A stretch of DNA of 64,000 bases, taken from assembly GCA_001414485.1 (NCBI GenBank), contig LLEY01000183.1:52875-116874 (forward strand). The letters are read 5' to 3'. The notes beneath the pieces were generated by a model. The model saw only the letters and a list, made by a program, of their open reading frames with translations. It searched no databases and had not been told where the DNA came from. Origin of the DNA: Calycina herbarum. Lineage: Eukaryota; Ascomycota; Leotiomycetes; Helotiales; Pezizellaceae. Shown here one piece after another: positions 24,199 to 34,900 of the stretch. Every line of letters begins with the position of its first letter. Within the stretch, counting starts at the first letter, position 1. A program made the translations under genes and the position numbers.

Positions 24199-25093
24199 TT
24201 ATTGTTCTAAGTATTGAGCTAGAATAGGTGTAGCTACTTCCATCGTGTGCAGACTCAATTGGGTCGCAATCTCAAGAACTTCCATGATTTCCTCCGGTTT
24301 GGCCCCGTAATTGATGGCGTTCTTCATATGGAGTTTCAATCCAGGCTTGTAAAGATGTGTTGCTGCTGCATCAAAAGCACAATATATCAGTTCCTTGACC
24401 TATCTTCGGTTAGCTCATGATTCCAATTACAAAGACCTTCAAATATCCAAAGCTTCAACAAGAGAGAGAGAAATTGAAGTAAAAGAAACCAACCTTGGGT
24501 TCCAAAGTCCCGCCTCCCTCCCAAGGAACACTCGAAAACTCCGAATACGCTTCAAAAAACTCCGGATCGAGCAACAAAAACTCCTCCCAAAACGCATGCC
24601 AATACCCCCTCTTCCTCGTAAATTTCTCCTTCAACACTTCTCTCTCTTTCTGCCTCCCATCTTCACTCACTTCAATGCCCTCCTCCTTCATAACCTCCAG
24701 CAACAACGGTACCCCAATATTACACGCATGAACCCCAAGTGTGCTCGCCAACTCAATCACTTCCAAAATCTCTGTTTTAGTGGCACCGGCTTGGAGAGCA
24801 AGCTTGGTACTCGTGTGTATTCCAGGGACATACAGATGCGTAGATGCAGCATTCACAGTAAGGGAAATGAATGCTTGAACTTTGGGTGACAGGTGTTTTT
24901 TCTCGATTGGAATGGAAAGGAGGTCAAGGGAAGCGAGAAAAGCTTGGGGTGAGTGATGGATGAGGATTGATTCCCAAGCTGGGGTCCAAGATGCTTCACC
25001 GAGGGTGGAGATGAATTTTGCTTTTAGTTCTTGTTGAGATGGCGTTAAGGGTGTGGTTTGCCCTCCATCCTGCTTCTGAAAAGCCTGGTTCAT
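24199..25093 (-). CDS. Two-repeat carboxymuconolactone decarboxylase-like (AhpD-fold) protein
   Basis: Model complement(24199..24399, 24494..25093), 801 nt and 266 residues; one 94-nt intron with a GCTAAC branch site. The two halves each carry the family helix pattern: ATHLY/STHLY-x-PG, then a GA-K-x-E-I-x-EV-E-A core, then a leucine-rich helix. This gives an N- and a C-terminal CMD repeat separated by an acidic linker. No CxxC redox pair is seen, so AhpD-type peroxidase activity is unlikely. Fungal relatives are usually annotated only by fold, some inside metabolite clusters. It lies head-to-tail behind the alcohol dehydrogenase on the same strand. Function is not assigned. Confidence 0.87.
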
Positions 25094-26311
25094 TTTCGAC
25101 AGGCGTGGAGGTGGGAAGAATTGAAGGGCGGACCTCTTTCTAAACTTGATCTAGGTGGAAATTCCCGTGTTAAGTCAACAAATGCAGTCAGCGTTTATGA
25201 TATATCTGCCCTTAAACCATTGTCAATAAAATCAACACAGGTGTAGAAATCGAGGCACATCCCGGGAGCAGCAAAGGCTTCCGAACCCACACAATGTGGG
25301 GCTCGCTGGGGTTCGGGCACACTACACTGTTCATGATAATCAATAGGCGGAAGAGAAGAAGGGGCTTGCGACGACTTCACGAGTAAATTACCCTGAAAAA
25401 TTCCGTTGCGAGATCTAGGATATGATGTGAGGATTGAGATTGATTAATTGAGAAGAGTTGGAATAGTCTACAATCAACATTCTTCACCATCCCAAGTCTC
25501 TTATTATTTGAGGAGGCTGGGGTTCATCGGAGATCCTCCCGCATTAATCCAGGAGGTTGGGAGCATGATATCTACACCCTTTTGTCCAACTTCTTGCGAG
25601 TAAGCCACCAGTAAGCAGCTCATCTAGTAAGCCGCGGGTGAGCTTCTAGAAAACAGACACTCACGTGCTTACTACCCCTCCATTCCCCCTTTTGGATTGA
25701 CGTGCATGTTTTGTTGCAGGGAATGTTTAGTTGATTAGAAGGTGAAAACTCCATCTTAAGATCGCGGGGATATGTTTTGGGGTATTCTCCCAGCTCGTCT
25801 TAGACAATTGGTTTCAAGGGAGCTTTTTTAGATTGTTCTATTCAGAAGAACAATTTGTTGTCATTTGCGCTCCTTCATGTAGAGCAAGGAGGACCATCCT
25901 AAAATTGTCATGGCTGTGTACGATAGATGTGTATTACTCTCTCAGGTCCTCCTCCGACCCGAATATTTCTTGACTTACTACCCAACAATCTCCCCACTTA
26001 CGCAGTTGCGACAAATCTGTTTGAGCGAAAGGTCGATTCAGATTTTTTCACGATAGAGGTTAACTCTCGAAGTCTCACGCATGGCACTTGGAATGTTCAT
26101 AAGCGAGAAGAAAGAGCATCTGGATAAATGGTTTCATGGAAAGAAGAGGCGAAAAAACCATTTCGATAATTTATTCCGGCTCTAAACTATGCATTGTTTC
26201 TTCTCCCAGCTTTACAACTCCATTGCTTTCCAGTGGAAGAAATGACTCTCAAAACGATGACTCTAAAGATACTAAACCGCCAATTGATGTACCAGGTCAT
26301 GGATCCTCTGC
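25094..26311. other. Intergenic region, cluster edge
   Basis: No gene supported. Short ORFs only. The stretch contains AGTAAGC-type short repeats near 25600-25630 and nothing else distinctive. Confidence 0.45.
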
Positions 26312-27375
26312 TCATCTAGCATACAAAGCCGCTTTTGCCAATGCAAATGCTTCACTATTCCTATCAAACCCTACCAACCAAAATACAACTTCAATCCCTT
26401 GTGCCGCGGCCATGTCCATTGCTTTCTGCGCCTCGATGAAGTAGGCTTGTCTAGCATAAACCCCTGCATTAGGGTGCCAGTTCTCGGTCATTCCTTTGAC
26501 AAAGATCGTAGAATGAGTCTTAATGACAAGCTTCGAAACCGAAAGCTTCGACGCGACAATAACATCGACACCAGCAAGAATCCCGCTTACTCCTGCATTT
26601 CCCTCTGTCTGTTCCTTTACGTCCGTGTAGGGTGGGGGATCATCGGGGTTATCAACCCCCTTCCTGTCGATCAATTTAGAAAAGTTGTGAGTAGAATTAG
26701 GAGCAAAATAAAGGCCGATGGCGGTTTTGTAATAACCGGTCTCCTTACTGAAGGAAATTTCACTGTCGACGGCGATTACAAGACCTATGGGTGATCTCGG
26801 AGTCAGTATTACCACTTCTAGAAATATATTTGAGGAAAATGAGGAGGAAACAGGTTGTGAGAGGAAGAACCAAGTTGTCTGAGGCGGAAACCAAGTTTCA
26901 CTCCTTTTCAAACAGCCTGAAATAGGAAAGAATATGTCTGAGAATACCCACAGTCGTAGAGATAGAATGTTCTGCCACATCTGCAAACCTGCGCCCTATC
27001 GCCCATCGTGTATATTAAACTTTCATTGTAAAATTCCATTAATCTGGCGAGCCCAACACAATGAATGCAAGGCTGGAATCTTCGAGCGGGCAGGGTGGGC
27101 GGGCCAGGTGGTATGGGAGAGGGGTTTGGTGCAGACAAAGGAGCCGGAGCTGGGGGTTGTTGTCCCATATGAGGTGTCTGATCTTGTCGTTGCTGTTGGG
27201 GAGGATCATGATGTTGAGATCCATGAGGTAGTAGTTGTCGAGGACGGCTTTGTTCATGCTGCTGAGTGCTCTGGTTGGACTTTGGTCCAGCCATGGTCGT
27301 TCTCGCGAGGTGATGCTTCTGGATTATGTCTTGGAAGTGATTCGTGGTAAAAGAAAGTAACGATGAACTTGACAA
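26312..27375 (-). CDS. RNase H-fold protein, catalytically degenerate
   Basis: Model complement(26312..26784, 26952..27375), 897 nt and 298 residues. The second exon shows the RNase H fold in order: a first strand (CLVIAVDSE), a KLVIKTHSTIFVKGMTENW stretch that matches the usual VIKTDS..VKGMTEW, and GIEVVFW..LAKAAL near the end. The Asp of the VDSE strand is kept. The expected catalytic Glu, the second Asp (KTDS reads KTHS) and the final Asp (ADALA reads EAFALA) are replaced, so hydrolysis of RNA in RNA-DNA hybrids is unlikely. Exon 1 is Gln/Pro-rich and then has CxxC and CxC pairs (CIHC, CRC), possibly zinc-binding. The start is uncertain: Met at 27375 or 27294. Its single intron is one of two related elements in this window. 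Confidence 0.7.
26785..26951 (-). mobile_element. Introner-like element, copy A (intron of RNase H-like gene)
   Basis: 167-nt phase-1 intron beginning GTGGGTATTCTC and ending CCATAG, with TACTGAC branch site. It aligns without gaps over its full length to the intron at 51030-51196 in an unrelated gene (124 of 167 positions identical by hand count). The terminal parts are best conserved: 12 of 12 at the donor end and 19 of 19 around TAATACTGACTCCGAG. This is what intron-generating repeats (introners) look like. Confidence 0.75.
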
Positions 27376-29792
27376 TGACAGTTAGCATTCCCTTTTCGTG
27401 TTAAGCTTTGGAGATTCAAACGAACTCACCTTCAATCCCAAAAATGTGCCAATACTCAGTTTGCAAGACAGGATGCTTGTGGATGGGTATTCTGGAAGGC
27501 TGGAGGCAAGATCTCGCAAAAAAGAGAAGGTTGTGGCCGAGGACATTTTCCGAGAGGGAAGGAGCGCTTTGGAACCTCCGTCAATAACACTTCCACACAA
27601 CCCAGCGATCGACAAGCTTTTCGTCTTCGAGCTTTGACCTGCCTTGACACTTGCAGTTACAATGCTTGCACTTGCAAAATGTTGCAACAGGCTCAGCTGC
27701 TGGAACTCCACAAACAGTTCCCGCTTGAGTCCTTCCTATTCTTGTCTAATACCAAGCCTATCATAAATTCAGCACCCCGAGAAAATCATTGTGTGTTTAA
27801 TGGCATTCGTGGAAGAGTGAAAGAGGATGTTGTTTCTGGCTCAACCAAACAGAGTTTGGCAACCAACTCATTGGGAAAACAACGCCATGTCAACACAGAT
27901 ATTGGAGATAAACACGAACCTGAATTGATAGCTTCGCCAATCTTCAAAAACAAACATCTCACCAATGAACCATTTTTAAAATGAAATTACATGAACAGAA
28001 GTCAAGGTTCCGCAGTCGGGTGGAGGTTCACATCGTTTTGATCTCTATTGGCTTTTGCTGGTCTTTGGCACGCGCAAATTTCGTTGTGGTGCGTTGGTCT
28101 TTTTGGGAAGCTGTAGGTGGGTGACTACCCTGTTTTTGGTTGGGGGAAGAAGAGCCGAATTTCTGAGCAGGAATCTCTGTCGTGGTTAGCTTATTGGGGA
28201 AGAGGGTCAACGAGGAAGGAACGACCACCATCACCACCACCAGATGACCCATCTCGCCGACTCATTAATCGTAGCGCCCGGACCCGACATACCCGAGGTT
28301 GGTGTGTTAAAAGGAGGAACGATCACGACCAACGATGCAAACCCTCGCGCTCGTCACAGCCAACACCATCCCTCACTCAGCCCAAACCCGATATCCACGT
28401 GAAAGGCTTTGGTCCCCTCAAAAAGAAACCAGTCGCGGAGGAAGAGCTAATCCGTCCCCACGCTTTCAACGCGATTCTCTCGTCTTAGGTGGTGAGGTTC
28501 TTTCTCATTTAGGTGCTCAATCGCGGAGTTCCCTCTTCTGAGCACAATTTGGTGCTTTGGTGTGTCACCCTGTTAGCACAGCTATAGATAATTGAATAAA
28601 TCAAACAATTGAGTAAACTAACTGCAGGAACTCATGAATTTTCAGATAGAAGGCTTCATTCAACTTCTTTTATGCTCAATTATTTTCTCGGGTCATGTGG
28701 ACGACGCGTGACTTTAGATGATAATTACCTCCCCTGCTCAAGCATGTTAGTATCGGTTCAGAGAACATTTAGTCCTTTGGTCGGAAGGGTCACTGGTATT
28801 GAGCCTGTCTATTGGATGCTAATAATCTTTGCAGACCTTGCACAAGTTGGATTTTGAGTTTTTGAATACACAACTTTGGTTTACAATTGTTTCTTTGAAG
28901 TCGTGCAATTATCAAAATTGGACAAGTCGCAAGTATAAATGCAGTTCTTCGTGATAACAAGTCTCTGTGCTTTTTTTCTCGCGTTCTTTTCTTCTCCGTA
29001 GACTAGGACAGGAGGGAATAATGCAGGATAGATGAGTAGATGCTACGCTTTGATTAGATAGGATAGAAAGAAACGAGTAGAGATATTGTCACGGAACAAA
29101 GGATCACCTGATCACCCCACACTTTAAGCGAGGAGCGTGGGGTATAAAGTCCTAAGCTCTCTTCCATAGCTCTAAGGAATTAAGCATCTATTTTAACTAC
29201 ACTTTGCTCATCCAATGCTCTCAATATTGCTCCTGTAATCGCCACAGATATGCTGAGGAATTTGAGGATAACATGAATAAGAAAGAACTAGGCTGAGTAA
29301 ACGATACAAAATTTTGCGGAAAAGGGGTAAAATGAAGAGGTGTCTTGCTGGGAACGGCTCGCTTATATTGCCCAACTAACTCGCCTTACTTTTTCTTCCC
29401 TGCCCTAGAATATGATAAGATAATTACTACAAACGGGATAGAGGAGTGCAGGGCAATTGTATATTTGACTAGATAGACCAGAATAAAGGTACTTGAAGAG
29501 TGTGCGGCTAAGGAAGGATAACAGTCCAAGATAGAATTATGAAAACTGTCTCCTCCCAAGCTCAAAACCAAAGACAAAGCATCAGAACATAAAAAAATAT
29601 AAAAATCAAAACAAATCGCTCCAACACCCAGCAAGATTAAAGAAGACAACCAAATTTCCCCAGTTATTGTTCTACTTCAGCGATTCTCTGGTGAGCAAGT
29701 TTGAGAGAGAGGGAATAACTTAGAAGAAGTATTTTAGGCTTCCCTTTCAGATAATTCTTCCATGGGCTCTCTATCTCTGAAACGTAGAACAA
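27376..29792. other. Gene-poor interval with a solo LTR
   Basis: No gene is firmly supported. An open frame on the minus strand (27382-27711, 109 codons) lies just upstream of the RNase H-like gene and ends in a donor-like GTGAGT; it could be a 5' exon, but no in-frame junction was found. A plus-strand ORF of 123 codons (28117-28488) is Arg/Pro/Lys-rich with no family features. The solo LTR lies at 29087-29246. Confidence 0.4.
29087..29246. mobile_element. Solo LTR of a retrotransposon with target-site duplication
   Basis: A 160-bp unit starts TGTCACGG and ends GCCACA (TG..CA with TGT/ACA inverted ends). It is flanked on both sides by the identical pentamer GATAT (29082-29086 and 29247-29251), the 5-bp duplication left by LTR-retrotransposon integrase. 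It contains a TATAAAG promoter-like box at 29143-29149. No gag/pol coding sequence adjoins it, so it is what remains after LTR-LTR recombination. Confidence 0.75.
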
Positions 29793-29843
29793 TCATTTCT
29801 TGGCGTTTTTTTCAGCATTCATTTTTGCCAATTTTTCGGCATT

Positions 29844-30134
29844 TTATTTTTTTATTTTCTCAGCATCGGCAGTGGACCCCACATATTGCGCTGTCCCGTA
29901 TTGGGAATAGGTACCGCCAACTAATGGACTACCTACTTCTTGTGGTACACCTTCGTGATTCACCGGAGCATAATTACCACCCCCTGCGACATTCCCGCCG
30001 TATTTTGGCCATTGTATATCGCCTTGTTTCCGATCACCAGTGAGCTCCTTCATCGTGGCTTTATTCTCCTTCTCTATCTCTGCTATTTGTTTCCTCTCCT
30101 GCTCCGCCGCTTGACTTGAACCTGGGTTCGACAT
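29844..30134 (-). CDS. Small polar protein, unknown function, possibly C-terminally shortened
   Basis: A 96-residue single-exon ORF, highly hydrophilic: an N-terminal Glu/Lys-rich helix-prone part (EQERKQIAEIEKENK) followed by a Gly/Tyr/Asn-rich part. I recognise no family. In the same frame beyond the TAA, a further 16 codons continue the charged Ala-Glu-Lys pattern (NAEKLAKMNAEKNAKK) before TGA at 29793-29795, so the original protein may have been longer. Codon choice and composition look coding-like, and the flanks are gene-free. Start at the only upstream Met. Confidence 0.45.
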   Translation of the reverse strand: MSNPGSSQAAEQERKQIAEIEKENKATMKELTGDRKQGDIQWPKYGGNVAGGGNYAPVNHEGVPQEVGSPLVGGTYSQYGTAQYVGSTADAEKIKK

Positions 30135-30960
30135 TTTCAGTGTGGGCTAAAGCTGGGGCTTTAGTTGGAGAGTTTAAGAATTGGTTGTGAAGTTTGTTTG
30201 GAAAAGATGAAAGTAATCTGGAGAATTCCTCACATAGTAGTTGCGATGGACATATTTTATAATCACGTCTAGACAAAGAGGGATATTGCCAAGTTGCTTG
30301 CCAACTAGGATTTCATTTACTTCATGGCACAGAGTGCAGGAGACTCGGAATAAAATTCTTGCATCGGATCGAGTACTGTTAGCTGTTGGAAATTCTAATT
30401 AGCATCAAAGGAGATCTCGTTGAGAGCTTGCCAACATCCACTCTCCAACACCAATTAAAGTCCTAACATCGACCAACATCTCCTAGCCCCTTAGCATTTC
30501 ACAACATGAGAGAACTCTGAATTCTGAATTCTTTGTTGAAGAATAGCTCAAATCTTGTTCCCCTTCGTAAGAAAATATGGTGTGAATGCCACTTTCTCTG
30601 TGTTTCCTCCCCTTTCTACCCAAGCTCTAATTGGCTTAGCAACAGAATTAAAACTCAGCGAGCTTCCCCCCCTAACACTGCTTCTTGGACTTCAAATCTT
30701 TTATAGTTTCCTTCTTCTTTTGTCCACAAATTGCGCAACAAAGTTAGAATTTGACACATTTTCATAGTATAACAGTGTAGGAATATGGCTCATAATTCAA
30801 TAATTCCAACAAGTCAACATCTAAATACGCAATGTGGTATAATACAAGGTGTTTATTGATCGTCCGGAATCCAATGTCTAGTTCTCTGTGTCGGATATTT
30901 CCCCGGAATCATTGCTTATCACTATATTAATCTTCTTTCTGACAACTGAAAACTGACAAC

Positions 30961-30989
30961 TCGAAAGTAGCAAAATATTCGACAGTAAA
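30961..30989 (+). repeat. Dispersed motif TCGANAGTA..ATATTCGACAGTAAA, copy 1
   Basis: First of five related sequences found only in the gene-poor parts. It consists of a TCGA-type half followed 13 bases later by TTCGACAGTAAA. Confidence 0.45.
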
Positions 30990-31950
30990 GGAAAGGATGG
31001 AGAGGGACATTCTCTAAAACTTCCATTGTAACCAATTATCCATCAACGATACTCTTGAACTCCTTGGGCGTATTAATGAAGTACCATCTCAAAAAAGAAG
31101 AGGTTTGGATTGAAGCAGACGAAATGTACATGTACTTGGTATCCTTGCTGCTGATTTTTGATTGTCAGGTTGTTGTTCTGCCAGTTTTATTTCATTGTGG
31201 TTGGGAATTTTGGTGCAGCCTAATAAGTCCTCAGCACATTGGACAATGATAGAAAATTGGGCGACAGGGAGCTCTCTACCTAAGATGCGCAAATCATTTT
31301 ACCGCTCAGAACTTGAGGAAATCTTTTGAGCAATGTCTAACAAAAAAACTAGGACTATAAAAATTTCACTTGAAATGCTCCCGGAGCGAGACAACACTAT
31401 TCCTTAATCTTACCAATAAACTCTCCAGTAAACCGATCTTATCAAGAACGTTACTGAAGTATATCTAATAACTTAAGGGAAATTGCGAGTTTGTATCAAA
31501 TGTAAGTGTTCTAAGCTTTGCTCCGAGTACACCCCATCCTTTCATTACCTGGGGATGCTCATGAAAACTCAGAATATTCTGCGAGAACGTTAGAAGAAGG
31601 GAAAGTCAGAGTTCCTCATTCTTCTAAATTTTCACGCATAATGATAAGTAGTTATCCTAGTCTAGTGCGCATGAGATCCAATGTTTCTTATCTATCAAAC
31701 AACTTTGTTTTCCACAAATCGTTTGGTCAAAAGTAATATATAAATCCTCAAGGTAACCTCTCTTCCGCCTTGTTAGACAGTACCAATAAATTATCATATT
31801 ATAAACATCGGTTCGTTGCAGAAGGCAACCTTCTAACAATCCAGTCTCCAGACACTAAAAATTGTGTTATCATATCATCGGGAAAGATGTTCTCCACCGT
31901 GCTGAGAAAAGCGATAAACTTCAACTTTCTCATAACCGAATTCCAACTTG

Positions 31951-31980
31951 TCGATACTAGGAAAACATTCGACAATAGCC
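31951..31980 (+). repeat. Dispersed TTCGACAG motif, copy 2 (diverged)
   Basis: TCGATACTAGG then ACATTCGACAATAG at the same 13-base spacing and orientation as copy 1. Confidence 0.4.
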
Positions 31981-34900
31981 CGAATCTAGTAAAGAGTAAG
32001 TGATAACTACTCTGCTAAGCAATGTAATGTTGAATGACGTTCTTCTTCAATATAGATTTCTTCAACTTCTTGCCCTCAAATATAATAAATTCAGGCGGTA
32101 AACGAATCGAGCAAAGACGGCACATTGCTCCCTCGCTGGCGGTTCCCAACCTCTTTGGTCTCAAAAAATAGGCTACAAGATAACCTATTGAAATACTGTA
32201 CAACTTCGAAGATCAACCTAGGAATTGATTTGACATAGCTCTTACTCATCTGTGAAGCACAAAAGGCTTGGCTAAGCTAATGAATAAGGAAAGGACATGT
32301 ACGCGAATGATAATTAATCTGAAAATTTGGGTTGACAGTCTTGTGCTCCGGGGAGTAAAAGAAATTTGCTTTAGAAAGGAGTTGTTTACTTTACTTACTT
32401 GATTAGATTCCAGAGTTACTTTAACAAACCGACATTCGATTTAAAGGGTAGTCACTCTCTTTCTCTTTAGATATTAGTTTACTAGTGCGAGAAAATACTC
32501 CTTTCAATCAAAACGGGTACATTTTATTAATACTATCTTCTCCAACACCATTCAAAAACAGGAATCGCTAACAAGTCAAAAACAAACTGAGGACTATAAA
32601 ATTACATAATGAAACCTACCCTAGAACAACAGCAGGAGCTCAGCAACTTGGCACTTCCTGGTGTCAATGCAAAGACGTTCAAAAATAATAAGCGAAAGGC
32701 TCAACAGGCACAGTAGTCTCGAAGATAAGCAACAAGTGTGGCGGAGGGTGGCTGACAAAGTGGTAGAGAAGTGTAGGTAAGAAAGCTGTCTACCGATAGG
32801 ATGGAAGTAGGAAGATATATTTGACAGAAATTTAACTACCCGATTTTATATACAGTACAGCCGAGGAAGTATTTACCTAGTTGTAGATCTGACATTTGGA
32901 AGTTTGGAAGAAATAGCTGGTTATCAGAGGATAGTGGGTTCCACCGTTTATATGCATTAATCCATACGTAAATACCGAGAAGGAGTATTCCCATCCTCTC
33001 GAAATAAACCGGGAAGCAAAACGTCAGTCAGTGGAAGCAAAGTCAGTTAAATCAACAGGAATTTTTTTTCTTCAATAATTCATAAACCAAACCATGAAAC
33101 AAACCACAACTTCCCCCTTCCCAGCCCTACAACAAAAAAACATCCCCATCATATGAACTCGCTCGTTTCACCTCCCGACCCATCCAACCACCAACCAAGC
33201 AAACCCGCCTCCTGCGTAACAAAACCGTATAGGAATGATGACTGACACCCACCACCGACCCAACTCAAAGCAAACCCTGCCCCGAAAACAAGAAATGAAA
33301 ATTTAAAGTTCTCACCTCTTCCTCACAGGAACAAGGGGGAAGGATTCCGGATGGCTTGAATATCACGTAAACACTCCTGCTGCTGTACCACCCCCTTCGG
33401 TTTTTCCAAAAAGGGGCGCTTCTTCGTTGCACACTGTTTGGTTTTGGGAAGTTTTGGGGTATCGTAAGTTCGGAATTTGTGCATCGAGGGGGGGAAGAAA
33501 CATAAGAGGAAATGTGCAGTGTGTTTTTAGGTAAGAGGAGTTGATGGGAGAGATAGAGAAGGAATTCTATAAATAGAATGTCGAAAGGTACAAAAAGTAC
33601 TTTTGGTCTTACTCGCATCGTGCAGTGCAGCGGGAGGAATCCTACGTACATCACCTTACAAACCTCACCCTATTTACATACATGATCTTCAATTACATAC
33701 AACCAGTATACAACAGACCTCACATATAATACAATTTTTTAGCAGACCATCTCATCCCACTGCCTCACTGCCATCAACTTCATTGGACCAAAGCGAACCA
33801 ACGGAAACACCCCATCTCAGATCCAGTGACCAGATTCCAGGATCGCGACGTGCAACAAAACCTCTCCTTTTTGCTGGCTGGAAGGATGTGATTGGATGGA
33901 CGTCAGCCTCTCTCTTGCTTATGGTGCCATTTCGAGGGAGGCTGAGTCTCCTTTTTTATTAATTTTTATGCGTGTGCGAATCGTCCGTTTTTTGCTTTTG
34001 GGATGGAGGAGGTTGGGTTGCACGTGAGGAGTGGGATTTGGGTAAATGGAGATGAGTGTTGGGGGGGAGATGATCGTAACAGTGATTGAGAGTAAGAGTG
34101 AGATATTATTATCGCCAAGGAAACATTTCTTCTAATTACAAGCGGGGGAGCCGAAATATGCAAACATTTGATATCGTGATGTGTTGGTGTTGTGCCAGGT
34201 TTGTGCTTGAAATTGCGAGAGTCCGGGGAAAATTCCCGACATTAGAAAGTTGGTCTGGATCTTGTTCTTTTTTCATGGGGCGGAGTCGTGATGTTGTCGA
34301 TCGGGACTGGAGATTTGATGTGATAAGCTTTGCATATCCAAATTTGAGAGTTCATAATTCTTGTTGTCTTTTTAAAATGAGGGTTTGTTGGTTCTAGGTC
34401 GGCATTTGTCGTGACATATCAAGTACAACTCACGCGATTTACAAGCCTAGAATTTGTTTACGTACTTCCACCCTCACCAAACAAAAACAATCCCTAAAAA
34501 TTCGATTCAAATCAATCTAATTCCAAATCCCCTCTCCCAAACTATCCCTCCCATCCAACCAATGCCCTTCGTATTAAACCTGAAACCGTATTAATAAAAG
34601 CTTATCTCTGCAAAACCTGAAACCAGGTATCACGACACGAGCCAGAGGGAACCCCACAAGGCGTTCTAGAAGGAAAAGAAAAGAAAACATTGGACTTGGA
34701 ACTGGAACTGGAACATGTGGAGATCATCGATGAGGAGTGTGAAATGAAACATTTTTTAATAAATATTTCCGTGGGTTTTTTGGGGCTGAATCTGTGAAAG
34801 CTTGGGGAATTTTTCCCTTTTTTTTTTTTGAGAAGGCCCGATCAGGGAGGGAGGATGATGGGCTTGGAATTCCAGAGGAAGGGAAGGTATTAGGTGAGTT

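Noticed and set aside
26912..27350. Plus-strand ORF of 138 codons over the RNase H-like gene
   Set aside because: Antisense shadow of the Gln/Pro-rich exon; the minus strand gives a spliced frame with an RNase H fold.
33265..33654. 129-codon minus-strand ORF in the desert
   Set aside because: Low-complexity hydrophobic and basic mix, overlaps another ORF on the other strand, no start context or splice partners.
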